Made by a program: the position numbers and the translations under genes. The notes below the pieces were generated by a model. That model searched no databases. It saw only the letters and a list, made by a program, of their open reading frames with translations, and was not told the DNA's origin. Shown here in pieces: positions 55,077-62,705 of a stretch of 64,000 bases of DNA (position 1 is its first letter; every line of letters starts with the position of its first letter). Source of the DNA: Luethyella okanaganae (GTDB lineage: Bacteria > Actinomycetota > Actinomycetes > Actinomycetales > Microbacteriaceae); the NCBI RefSeq assembly GCF_042660285.1, contig NZ_JBHSTP010000003.1:496001-560000 (forward strand), given 5' to 3'.

Positions 55077-55849
55077 CCATTGGCACTTCACTGACGGCGG
55101 CCCAGACCCCGCACGAACTGTTGCAGCGCTGGGACGCGCAGCAGGCGGCATACATCAGGCATCGCGCACTGCGCTTCGACACCATGCTGCGGGTGCTTGA
55201 GCGCATCGGTAACGGCCGCCCGCGTGTGCTGGACCTCGCGAGCGGACCCGGTTCGCTCGCCGCGGCCGTGATCGAGAGATTTCCAGGGGCCGAGGTCGTC
55301 TGCGCCGACAAAGACCCGGTTCTGCTGGCGATCGCGCGCGACGTGCTCGGCAGCACGGGCAGGGTCACCGTCGTCGACGCCGACCTGAACGACCCGAGCT
55401 GGGTCGGGACGGTCGGCGGACCGTTTGACGCCGTTGTCAGCTCGACAGCGCTGCACTGGTTGCAGCCCGAGGTGCTCACCCGCGTGTACTTCGAACTTGC
55501 GGGACTCATCCGAACAGGCGGGGTGTTCCTGAACGGCGATCATCTCTGCTACGACGAGACGTCTCAGCCGGTGCTGCGTCAGGTCGCGGCGGACGACGAC
55601 GACGCGACCCAGGCGGAAGCTCTCGGGGGCGGATCGGACAGTTGGGACGAGTGGTGGCAAAGCGCCGAAGCTCAGCCCGCATACGCGCTGGCGGTCTCCG
55701 AACGAGCCGAACGGTGGCGGGGAAAGCTCGAGGCTCCACCCAAGGTCACCCTCGAGTTCCACCGTGCCGTGCTTCGCAGTGCCGATTTCGCCGAGGTCGG
55801 CACGGTGTGGCAGTACCTCGACGACTATGTCGTGTACGCCGTGCGCTGA
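55073..55849 (+). CDS. Class I SAM-dependent methyltransferase in iron operon
   Basis: 258 residues. SAM-binding motif I is RVLDLASGPGSLAAAV, motif II VVCADKDPVLLAIAR, then VVDADLNDPSW and FDAVVSSTALHWLQP. The substrate is unknown. It is the last gene of the DtxR-controlled operon and overlaps the ATPase by ATGA, which suggests a role in processing or modifying an imported chelate, but this is inference. It ends six bases from the convergent SRPBCC gene. Confidence 0.88.
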   Translation: MTIGTSLTAAQTPHELLQRWDAQQAAYIRHRALRFDTMLRVLERIGNGRPRVLDLASGPGSLAAAVIERFPGAEVVCADKDPVLLAIARDVLGSTGRVTVVDADLNDPSWVGTVGGPFDAVVSSTALHWLQPEVLTRVYFELAGLIRTGGVFLNGDHLCYDETSQPVLRQVAADDDDATQAEALGGGSDSWDEWWQSAEAQPAYALAVSERAERWRGKLEAPPKVTLEFHRAVLRSADFAEVGTVWQYLDDYVVYAVR

Positions 55850-55855
55850 TCCGGC

Positions 55856-56290
55856 TCAGGCCTCGGACTCGAGGATGCGCTTGGCTCCGTCGAGGGCGGC
55901 GAGTTCCGCGTCCATCGTCTTCTGCACCATGCCTGACATGACGAGCTTCTTGACACCGGACAGCTGCGCGTCGAGCGTGAAGACGACCTCGGTTCCGACC
56001 TCGGTCGCGCGGAACTCGTAAACCGCCGTCGGCCGGACGGGACCGGCCGTCGTGAGGATCGCCACGCGGGTCTCCGGCTCATACGCGGTCACCTCGAAGT
56101 CCGCGACGATTGCGCGGCCTCCCGGACCGGAAACGCGTTGCCGATAGCTCGCGCCGACTCCGAGCGGGCCGTTCCGCTCGATCTCGAGCACGCCGCGACG
56201 CCACCGTGGATCGTTCTCGGCGTCGGCAAAGAACGCGAAAACATCGCTTACGGGGCGATCGATCACGATCGTACGGCTGGCATGAGGCAC
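55856..56290 (-). CDS. SRPBCC-family protein
   Basis: 144 residues from GTG at 56290, with AAAGGG eight bases upstream; an upstream open frame is not supported. The START-like fold opens with ASRTIVIDRPVSDVFAFFADAENDPRWRRGVLEIER, has GASYRQRVSGPGGR, and ends in a long helix (KTMDAELAALDGAKRIL). These proteins bind hydrophobic ligands; the function here is unknown. Confidence 0.87.
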   Translation of the reverse strand: MPHASRTIVIDRPVSDVFAFFADAENDPRWRRGVLEIERNGPLGVGASYRQRVSGPGGRAIVADFEVTAYEPETRVAILTTAGPVRPTAVYEFRATEVGTEVVFTLDAQLSGVKKLVMSGMVQKTMDAELAALDGAKRILESEA

Positions 56291-56377
56291 TGCAAGACCC
56301 TTTCGGAGTGTGAGGAGATCAGCATAGCGGCCTACGACGGATCTGCCTCGGGAGTGCGCCGAAATCGTCGCGTCGAT

Positions 56378-56415
56378 CCGAACTGCCATGCTGGACCCGA
56401 ACTGCCATGCTGGAG
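56378..56415 (+). repeat. 19-bp tandem duplication before the ClbS-like gene
   Basis: Two copies of CCGAACTGCCATGCTGGA(C/G) at 56378-56396 and 56397-56415. Each contains an ATG (56388, 56407) in different frames, just upstream of the ClbS-like gene's likely GTG start. Confidence 0.85.
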
Positions 56416-56417
56416 GG

Positions 56418-56930
56418 GTGCGAGTACTGCCCAGGGACGAACTGTTGGCCGGCATGAGATCCGAGCGTGCGCGGCTCGAGACCGCGCTGTGCCGTGTCGA
56501 GGAGCGAGGGCTCTTCGGCGCGATCGCCGTCGACGCCTGGACGGTCAAGGACGTGCTCGCGATACGTGCGCGGTGGACCGAGATGGTCGCCGCTTGGGTC
56601 ATTGCCGGCGTCAGGGGCGAGACACCGCGCACCCCGGCGCTGGGCTACACCTGGGGCGAGACTCCGAGGCTCAATGCCGACATCGTCGCTGCCGAGGCAG
56701 ACGCAACACCGGCCCAGTTGCGTCATCGTCTCGGCGCCGCTCTCGCCTCGATCGAGCTCGCCGTGAGTGATCTGAGCGACGAGGATCTCTTGAGCACCGG
56801 CCGTTTCTCCTGGACCCGGGCTTGGTGCGTCTCCCGATGGGTGTCGACGAACACCATCACCCAGTATGCCTCGCTCGGGCGGATGGTCCGGCGGGTGCTG
56901 CGTGCCGCGGCCGAGGGAACGACGGGGTGA
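56418..56930 (+). CDS. ClbS/DfsB-family four-helix protein
   Basis: 170 residues from GTG at 56418, chosen because family members begin near this LPRDELLAG region; in-frame ATGs at 56388 and 56454 are alternatives, and the GGAGG at 56412 is too close to the GTG to be its clear ribosome site. Family pattern: ELLAGMRSERARLETAL, AWTVKDVLAIRARW, PALGYTWGETPRLNADI and GRFSWTRAWCVSRWVSTNTITQYA. ClbS itself protects cells from colibactin by opening its cyclopropane; most relatives, like this, have no known role. It overlaps the YchJ-like gene (GTGA). Confidence 0.88.
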   Translation: MRVLPRDELLAGMRSERARLETALCRVEERGLFGAIAVDAWTVKDVLAIRARWTEMVAAWVIAGVRGETPRTPALGYTWGETPRLNADIVAAEADATPAQLRHRLGAALASIELAVSDLSDEDLLSTGRFSWTRAWCVSRWVSTNTITQYASLGRMVRRVLRAAAEGTTG

Positions 56931-57316
56931 AGGGAACCGCGCGCTGCCCCTGCCTGAGCGGCGAGAGCTACGATGCCTGCTGCGGCCGGCTCCACAGGGG
57001 CGAGGCGGATGCCGCGACAGCCGAGGCGCTCATGCGCTCACGGTTCTCGGCATTCGCCGTCGGAGACGAGGACTATCTGCTACACAGCTGGCACTCGAGC
57101 ACAAGGCCGTCCGCACTGAATCTCGATCCGGGCCTGCGCTGGTACCGTCTCGACATCGTGCGCACCGATCGTGGCGGCATGCTCGACGTCGAGGGCACGG
57201 TCGAGTTCGATGCCTACCATCGGTCCCCCGATGACCGCGGGATGCAGCATGAGACGAGTCGCTTCGTGCGGGAGGGTGGTCGCTGGGTGTATCTGGACGC
57301 GCTCCCGACCGGATAG
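56927..57316 (+). CDS. YchJ-like protein (SEC-C / NTF2-like)
   Basis: 129 residues from GTG overlapping the ClbS-like stop. The N-terminus CPCLSGESYDACCGRLHRGE is the SEC-C-type zinc motif of YchJ proteins, followed by AEALMRSRFSAFAVGDEDYLLHSWH and an NTF2-like barrel ending in WVYLDA. The zinc motif is usual for SecB/ribosome-linked proteins, but the role of YchJ is unknown. Confidence 0.92.
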   Translation: MKGTARCPCLSGESYDACCGRLHRGEADAATAEALMRSRFSAFAVGDEDYLLHSWHSSTRPSALNLDPGLRWYRLDIVRTDRGGMLDVEGTVEFDAYHRSPDDRGMQHETSRFVREGGRWVYLDALPTG

Positions 57317-57410
57317 CGCGAACGGATGTGGGTCGCGACCGTGGAGAAACCGTGGAGAATAAGCCATTGCCCCCGTGTGCGAGGGCAATGCGCGGCAGCA
57401 CGATGGGAGC

Positions 57411-57961
57411 ATGACTGTCGAAGCCATCTTCGCCGCCCGCACACTTGCGTTGTTCGCGGCCTCCGTCGCCCTGCTCGTGGGGTGCTCTCAGAATGCGACT
57501 CCGACGGATGGCGCCGTCGACCAGCCGTCAGCGGCCGGCGGCGGCGGTGCTGCATCCTGCGACGCGGCGACCGCGGAAGGCTACGAGCTGTTCAGCGATC
57601 CCGCGCTGAGCGTGCACCCGGAGGACGGCGTCGAGTTCGGCGGCGGCACCGCCATGAGCTTCACCTACGAGCTGCACGACGAGACGCGCTCCCCGACGAG
57701 ACGCGCTCCCCGACGTACGCCTACAACCTGGCCGTCATCCAGGATGACGGTAGCGTCGCGCCGATGACCGGCGCACCGTTCTTCGACGTCTCGGGCGGCG
57801 GCGTCAGCACGGCTGACAAGGTGTTCCTGTCGGAGACCGACGGACGCCCCGGATTCTTTACCGTGACCGTGACGCAGGACGCCGCCTTCGACGGCGACTC
57901 CTACGACGCCACGGTGATCGAGCTCGGTCGCTATTGCGTCGCCTTTGTCGTGAGCGAATAG
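57411..57961 (+). pseudogene. Lipoprotein gene frameshifted by a 17-bp tandem duplication
   Basis: ATG at 57411 begins a lipoprotein signal with lipobox LVGC. The frame reads LHDETRSPT at 57672-57698 and then leaves frame, ending at 57767. The frame that continues the protein (TYAYNLAVIQDDGSV ... YCVAFVVSE, stop at 57961) is one step away. A 17-bp direct repeat, GACGAGACGCGCTCCCC, at 57678-57694 and 57695-57711 explains this exactly: with one copy the two halves join as DETRSPTYAYNL. The intact protein would be about 177 residues, family unknown. It is either a recent null allele or a reversible switch. Confidence 0.88.
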
Positions 57962-57967
57962 CGGGGA

Positions 57968-57983
57968 ACGGCCGGATGGCCGT
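57968..57983. terminator. Hairpin between convergent genes
   Basis: ACGGCC-GGAT-GGCCGT lies 7 bp after the broken lipoprotein's stop and before the end of the leftward AlaX-type gene. The stem is short and there is no T-run. Confidence 0.45.
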
Positions 57984-58011
57984 CTCGACCAGAGGGGGGC
58001 GTGTTGCCGAC

Positions 58012-58878
58012 TTACTCCGCCGAGGTCTCCATCGTGAGAATCGAGGTGCCCTCGTCGTCTCCGATCGTCAACTCGACCCTGACCGTGCCGAGCTCGTCGA
58101 GCGATGAGACGTGAGTGCCGCCACACGGGATGCTGACGGATGCCTCGGGCAGTTCGCAAACCCAGTGACGGCGATCGGTGAGTCGCGGTCCGTCTCGGTC
58201 GACCCGCACCATCGCTGAGCTGGCGATCCACTCGGCGAGGGTCGCGTTCACGGACTCCGCCACCATGGGCAGGCTCTCAGCGAGCCCGTCCATGTCGAAA
58301 CCCTTGCGCCGCAAGGACTTGTTGAGCCGGTACACGTCGATCGAACCGTGCTCGTGGATCGTCGACGACTCGATGGCCGAACCGTCGAAGTCGGGCTGGC
58401 CCAGGCCGTCCGGGCGGGTCTCCTTGCCCCATCGGTGCGCGAGGGCGCGGTTGAGCGCGAGGGACGCCACGTGGCATGCGCTGTGACCGGTCGAGAGTGC
58501 GCGGCGGTAGGCTCCGTCGACGATCACCTCGACGGTGTCACCCTCGGCGAGCCCGGAGCCAGCGGCGACGACATGGGCGACGACGAAGATCCAGCCCTCC
58601 GTGCCCTTCCGTACCGGGATGTCGGCGCCGAGGAGAAGCGTGGAGCCATCCGTCGCCGCCACGATGCAGTCGACGAGGGGGCGGTCGGCACCGTCGATCC
58701 GCAGCGCAGCGCGGTCGGCGCCTTGGTCAGGCCAGCTAACGTCGACCGGGTGGCAGCTCGTGGAGTCCAGCAGGACGATGTCGTGGTCGCCTCGTGTCTC
58801 GACGTGGAGGACGATGGCCGCGTTGCTCAGCGCACCGCTCGGATAGTCGGCGATCGTGTCGGAGTCGGGAAGGGTCAT
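58012..58878 (-). CDS. AlaX-type alanyl-tRNA editing protein
   Basis: 288 residues. The N-terminal part resembles the OB-like domain of the AlaRS editing region (VLLDSTSCHPVDVSWPDQGAD). The editing core has the zinc motifs HSACH (in STGHSACHVASLALNRAL) and CGGTH (SIPCGGTHVSSL). Free-standing AlaX proteins hydrolyse mischarged Ser-tRNA(Ala) or Gly-tRNA(Ala). It starts at ATG 58878. Confidence 0.9.
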   Translation of the reverse strand: MTLPDSDTIADYPSGALSNAAIVLHVETRGDHDIVLLDSTSCHPVDVSWPDQGADRAALRIDGADRPLVDCIVAATDGSTLLLGADIPVRKGTEGWIFVVAHVVAAGSGLAEGDTVEVIVDGAYRRALSTGHSACHVASLALNRALAHRWGKETRPDGLGQPDFDGSAIESSTIHEHGSIDVYRLNKSLRRKGFDMDGLAESLPMVAESVNATLAEWIASSAMVRVDRDGPRLTDRRHWVCELPEASVSIPCGGTHVSSLDELGTVRVELTIGDDEGTSILTMETSAE

Positions 58879-58936
58879 ATCGTCAATTCTGTTGCATGAG
58901 GCTCTGCTGTATGGGGCGGGCGTCGTGACCCGCTTC

Positions 58937-58977
58937 GGGAACGGGAGCGGCCCGGTCGATTCGACCGGGCCGTTCCC
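58937..58977. terminator. Strong bidirectional hairpin
   Basis: GGCCCGGTCGA (58949-58959) and TCGACCGGGCC (58961-58971) are perfect arms around one base; GGGAAC (58937-58942) can also pair with GTTCCC (58972-58977). It is followed by TTT. It lies between the VOC gene end and the AlaX promoter and would terminate leftward transcription from the VOC gene. Confidence 0.75.
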
Positions 58978-58993
58978 TTTCTCGTCTCCTCGG

Positions 58994-59371
58994 TCACTCT
59001 GGTTGCAACACCGAGATGATGTTGCCGGACGGGTCGGCGAACCAGGCGATCCTGGGGCCGGGCCATCCGATGGAGATACCGTGCTCGTCCTGGTCGAGAC
59101 CGTCGTAGTAGAGAAAGCTCACGCCGCGGGTCTCGAGCTCGGCCACCGCTTGGTCGATGTCGTCGACGACGATGTTGAGCATCGTGTAGCTCGCCGGCTC
59201 GTGGTTCTCCTTGCCGTAGGCGAAGACGGACGCGCCGTTGCCGAGCTCGATCCTGAACGCGCCGCTCATGTCCTCGGTGGTCGCCACGCCGAGAGTCTCA
59301 CCGTAGAAACGCCTGGCTTCGTCGACGTCGCGCACCGAGAATCCGCTGAATACCGCCGAGGGCGTGAACAT
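58994..59371 (-). CDS. Glyoxalase/VOC-family protein
   Basis: 125 residues: VFSGFSVRDVDEARRFYGETLG at the start, NGASVFAYGKENHEPASYTMLNIVVDDIDQAVAELETRG in the middle and a closing WFADPSGNIISVLQ, the standard VOC half-barrels. The substrate is unknown; the metal-binding ends (Glu/His) are only partly clear. It starts with ATG that shares one base with the stop of the GlsB-like gene upstream, so the two form an operon. Confidence 0.9.
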   Translation of the reverse strand: MFTPSAVFSGFSVRDVDEARRFYGETLGVATTEDMSGAFRIELGNGASVFAYGKENHEPASYTMLNIVVDDIDQAVAELETRGVSFLYYDGLDQDEHGISIGWPGPRIAWFADPSGNIISVLQPE

Positions 59372-59637
59372 CAGACGGCCTTCTTACGGCCGGTGATGAG
59401 ACCCCAGATCAACAACACGATGATGGACCCGCCGATCGCGAGCAGCCAACTCGACCACGACCAGAACTCGTTGAGGTTCGCGTTGAAGAGCAGGCCACCG
59501 AGCCAGCCGCCGAGCAGGGCGCCGACGACGCCGAGGATCAGGGTCGCGAACCATCCGCCACCCTGTTTGCCCGGCAGGATGAGTTTGGCAATAGCCCCGG
59601 CGATGAGGCCGAGGATGATGAATGCGAAGAATCCCAC
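59371..59637 (-). CDS. GlsB/YeaQ/YmgE-family stress membrane protein
   Basis: 88 residues from GTG at 59637 with an AAGGGGG ribosome site. Three hydrophobic segments: FFAFIILGLIAGAIAKLILPG, FATLILGVVGALLGGWLGGLLF and WLLAIGGSIIVLLIWGLITG, with the family's GKQGGG loop. Members are small stress-induced membrane proteins of unknown mechanism. It overlaps the VOC gene by one base. Confidence 0.93.
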   Translation of the reverse strand: MGFFAFIILGLIAGAIAKLILPGKQGGGWFATLILGVVGALLGGWLGGLLFNANLNEFWSWSSWLLAIGGSIIVLLIWGLITGRKKAV

Positions 59638-60239
59638 ACTGTTCCCCCTTCATTGAGGCCGGCCGGGTCTCGGCCGATCCACCTCCAGCCAAGCATTGCT
59701 TGCCTGCATCGACAAGGGGTCTGCCTTTATCGGTGACGAGACGTTGCTCTCGACGGATGTCGATTCTCGTCCCTGTAGTCCCCTCGCCCCGCTGTCATCT
59801 GCCGTCCTGTCGCCACCGTTTGCCCTGTCCCTGCTCTCGCCCTGCCCTGTCCCTGCTCTCACCTTGTCCCCACCGCTCGGGAGGCCATCGGCCGGAGTGG
59901 AGGCCACAATCGCGAAAAAGGTCCTCTCGCGCGTGCGAAGGCCTCCGCTCCGGTTATCGGAGCGCGGGCTGATGTCGAACTTTGAGACTGCTCGGAGCCG
60001 GGAACTCGCCTTCCGTGGGATTCGACGCGCCTCAGCCCCGCTCAGCGGTGAGGGCCGCAGCGGTTTGCCTGTGCGTCGCGAGCCTGAACCATGCGGTGTC
60101 GGGAATGCGCGCGAGGAAGGGGCCGGCGATGACGATCGAGAACTCGCCGCGTGGGGTGAGGGCAAGCCCCGCCCGCCGCCGCCCCGGGATCGCGATGCCG
60201 CAGATCGACCTTTTCAATTCGAACGCCCACGATCTAAAG
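59638..60239. other. 602-bp gap with a short direct repeat
   Basis: No convincing gene is seen. TGCCCTGTCCCTGCTCTC occurs twice (59821-59838 and 59843-59860), 22 bp apart. On the minus strand a 61-codon TTG frame (60217-60032, RSICGIAIPG...) has a reasonable composition and begins 22 bp after the acyl-CoA dehydrogenase stop, but no family match; I leave it as an open question. Confidence 0.5.
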
Positions 60240-61424
60240 CTACCCTTCTACGAGCGGGCCGAGCCAGGCGGTGGCCACGGTGCCGTGCGCAGACTCGGCA
60301 TCTGAAGGGTGGAAGATCCCGGCCACGACGTCACGGTAGAGCCGGCCGAGCTCGTCGCCGGCGAAGTAGGAGCCACCGCCGGAGACCCGAAGCGCCTGGT
60401 CGACGACGTGGCGGGCGCTCTCGGTCGCGCGGACCTTGACACCGACGAGCAGCGAGAACCAGCGGGATCCGTGGTCGGTGATCGTGTCGACATCGTGTGC
60501 GATCGCATCCAGCTGGGGATAGATCCCGTCTTGCGCGATGGCGGCATCGGCGACGCGCCAACGGATGTCGGGGTCTTGGGCGAGCGGCCGACCGTCGTTC
60601 TTCATCGAGGTGCGGCGGTGGGCGGCCTCGACGGCGAGTTCGAGTGCGCGCCTGCCGATTCCCGTGTACACGGCCGCGAGCAGGATCTCGAAGTTGGCGA
60701 AGATCGCGAAGATGAGCGGATCGGTGTTGGGTCCGGGGTCGAGACGGCGCACAACGCGGTCGGCGGGGGCGAATGCGCCGTCGAGCACGGTGCTCTGACT
60801 CTGACTGGCACGCATCCCGAGGGTGTCCCAGTCGTCCTTCGTTCGGATGCCGGGGTCTTCTCTGTCGATGAAGCCGTAGACGATCTTGGGGGCGTCGTCC
60901 GACTCGGTGTCGAGACCCATCGTGCCGAGGCGCGTCCACGCCGGTGAGAGCGAGGTGAAGACCTTGGTGCCCACGAAACGGTAGCCGCCGTCTGGCTGTG
61001 GGTGCGCCGCCGTGCGAGACCCGAAGAGCATAAGGTCGTTGCCGGCCTCGCTGATGCCGAAACCGAAGATCTCGCCGCGCCCGGCCTCCGCGAGCAGGAA
61101 GTCGAGTGAGTCGTCGCCACGGTCGTGGAGGGTCTTCGCGACACCCGTCCAGACGAGGTGCATGTTTACCGCGAGGGAGGTCGCCGGTGCGGCCGCCGCC
61201 AGGCGCACCTGCTCCCGGGCCACGGCGCGCAGGCTCAGCCCTTGGCCGCCGAACTCGACCGGGACGAGCGCGCGCAGGTAGCCGGAGGCACCGAGTTCGT
61301 CGAGGTCCTCAAAGAAGAAGGCGTTGTCGCGGTCGTAACCGACGGCCCTGGCGTGGATGCGCTCCAGGAGCTCGTCGCTGAGAATAGTCCGTTCCGCGGA
61401 GCTTTCCGTCGCAGCGAGGTTCAC
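60240..61424 (-). CDS. Acyl-CoA dehydrogenase family flavoprotein
   Basis: 394 residues from GTG at 61424, normal length for the family. FAD-fold motifs: VPVEFGGQGLSLRAVAREQVRLA, GFGISEAGNDLMLF, VGTKVFTSLSPAWTRLG, TLGMRASQSQSTVLDGAFAP and VDQALRVSGGGSYFAGDELGRLYRD. The usual catalytic Glu position near the C-terminus is not obvious by eye, so it may be a dehydrogenase or a monooxygenase-like member. The substrate is unknown. It lies 34 bp after a lipoprotein gene on the same strand. Confidence 0.88.
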   Translation of the reverse strand: MNLAATESSAERTILSDELLERIHARAVGYDRDNAFFFEDLDELGASGYLRALVPVEFGGQGLSLRAVAREQVRLAAAAPATSLAVNMHLVWTGVAKTLHDRGDDSLDFLLAEAGRGEIFGFGISEAGNDLMLFGSRTAAHPQPDGGYRFVGTKVFTSLSPAWTRLGTMGLDTESDDAPKIVYGFIDREDPGIRTKDDWDTLGMRASQSQSTVLDGAFAPADRVVRRLDPGPNTDPLIFAIFANFEILLAAVYTGIGRRALELAVEAAHRRTSMKNDGRPLAQDPDIRWRVADAAIAQDGIYPQLDAIAHDVDTITDHGSRWFSLLVGVKVRATESARHVVDQALRVSGGGSYFAGDELGRLYRDVVAGIFHPSDAESAHGTVATAWLGPLVEG

Positions 61425-61458
61425 CCCGTCAGCCTACGCCGTGGCATCCGATCCGCGG

Positions 61459-62364
61459 TTACTGGTGTCGGTTCTCGGGCGGAGCGCTCGGGGCCTGCGG
61501 TGAGACGCCGGAGTGGTCCTGGCGACGCGCACGGTCGCCACGCAGCGAGAGGAGCACGATGAGCAGCACGATGCCGCCGACGACCGCGAGCAGCGCGAGC
61601 CAGGGGAGCAGCACGCCGATGACGATGAGGGAGCCGCCGAGGAAGGCGATCACCGAGTTCCAGCCGGCGACGAGCCCGCCCCAGAAGCTGTCCGGAGCGC
61701 CCGGTGCGATAGTGCCCACCGAGATGAAGTCGACGTTCAGTGTGGAGAAGTCGATCTGGTCGTTGAGATAGTCGCGCTGCGTCGTGAGCGAGTCGAGCTC
61801 GGATTGACGCTGCGAGAGGGCCGATTCGATCGCGATGAGGTCGGTCGTGTTCGTCGCCTGGCTCATGAGGGCGAGCAGACGGCCGACGGACGTTTCGAGA
61901 GCCGTGATGCGGGCGTCGAGGTCCTGGGTCTGCTGGGTGACATCCGTCGCGCTGATCGACACGTAGTTGACGGTGCCGAGTCTCTTGAGGTCGGCGAGCA
62001 CCGTGTCGAGCTTGCCGGCCGGCATGCGGATGACGAGGCTCGCGCTCGCGCTCTGCGTCTCGGTCGCCGGTTGCTCTGTACGGCTGTCGATGCGGCCGCC
62101 GGTGCCGTCGACGAGTCCGCTCGCCGCGTCTGCTGCGTCGATGGGACTGTCGGCGGTGATCGAGACCGAACCGCTCGTGACGATGTCGCGGTTCTCGAGC
62201 TTGATGTCGGTCGTGGTCCCTTCGGCGAAGGACCCGGGGGTGCCGTCGGCCGGCGCCGGCTCGATCGCGCCGCGACTGGAGCTTTGACCGCCCATGGTGC
62301 TCGAGCATCCGGCCAGGAGGAGGGCCGAGAGAATGACTGCGGTGACCGGGAGCGCTCGTTTCAT
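61459..62364 (-). CDS. DUF4349-domain lipoprotein
   Basis: 301 residues. The signal VILSALLLAGCSST has the lipobox LAGC. The DUF4349 core runs from about 55 to 250: IVTSGSVSITADSPIDAADA, VIRMPAGKLDTVLADLKRLG, then a coiled-coil-like stretch (DLDARITALETSVGRLLALM...ALSQRQSELDSLTTQRDYL). A membrane helix follows (IAFLGGSLIVIGVLLPWLALLAVVGGIVLLIVLLSL) and a short polar tail. Role unknown; the lipid and helix place it at the cell surface with two membrane attachments. Confidence 0.92.
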   Translation of the reverse strand: MKRALPVTAVILSALLLAGCSSTMGGQSSSRGAIEPAPADGTPGSFAEGTTTDIKLENRDIVTSGSVSITADSPIDAADAASGLVDGTGGRIDSRTEQPATETQSASASLVIRMPAGKLDTVLADLKRLGTVNYVSISATDVTQQTQDLDARITALETSVGRLLALMSQATNTTDLIAIESALSQRQSELDSLTTQRDYLNDQIDFSTLNVDFISVGTIAPGAPDSFWGGLVAGWNSVIAFLGGSLIVIGVLLPWLALLAVVGGIVLLIVLLSLRGDRARRQDHSGVSPQAPSAPPENRHQ

Positions 62365-62489
62365 GCCACAACCTTATGGGCGGGCAGCGAGGGTATGTCT
62401 GGATGCGCTCTGCGAGTCCGGTCACGATCCGATCTCGGCCCCTCGCATCCGGCGGGAGGTCCAGGCGGAGCGGTTGTCATGATGAGGGC

Positions 62490-62705
62490 ATGGCTTGGCT
62501 GGGTGAGCTCCTCGGGCGTTTCCGGCGCCGCAAGGCGCCCATCCTGCATGTGGCCTCGGATGTCTGCGACGGCCCCGTCGTGGTGATGGTGCACGGGATC
62601 GCCTCGACCTCCGTGACGTTCCAACATCTCGTTCCGATGCTCGAACGACGTCACCGCTGCATGCGGTGGGAGCGACATGCGTCCAGTGGCCGGGCTCGAC
62701 CCTAA
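62490..62705 (+). pseudogene. Truncated alpha/beta hydrolase
   Basis: 71 codons from ATG 62490. LHVASDVCDGPVVVMVHGIASTSVTFQHLVPMLERRHRC is the start of an alpha/beta hydrolase, including the HG oxyanion motif. The next expected strand (ID-LGFG) is replaced by MRWERHASSGRARP and a stop. The frame runs into the leftward MFS gene, so the rest of the fold, with the catalytic Ser, Asp and His, is gone. No second copy or element is seen at the break. Confidence 0.75.
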
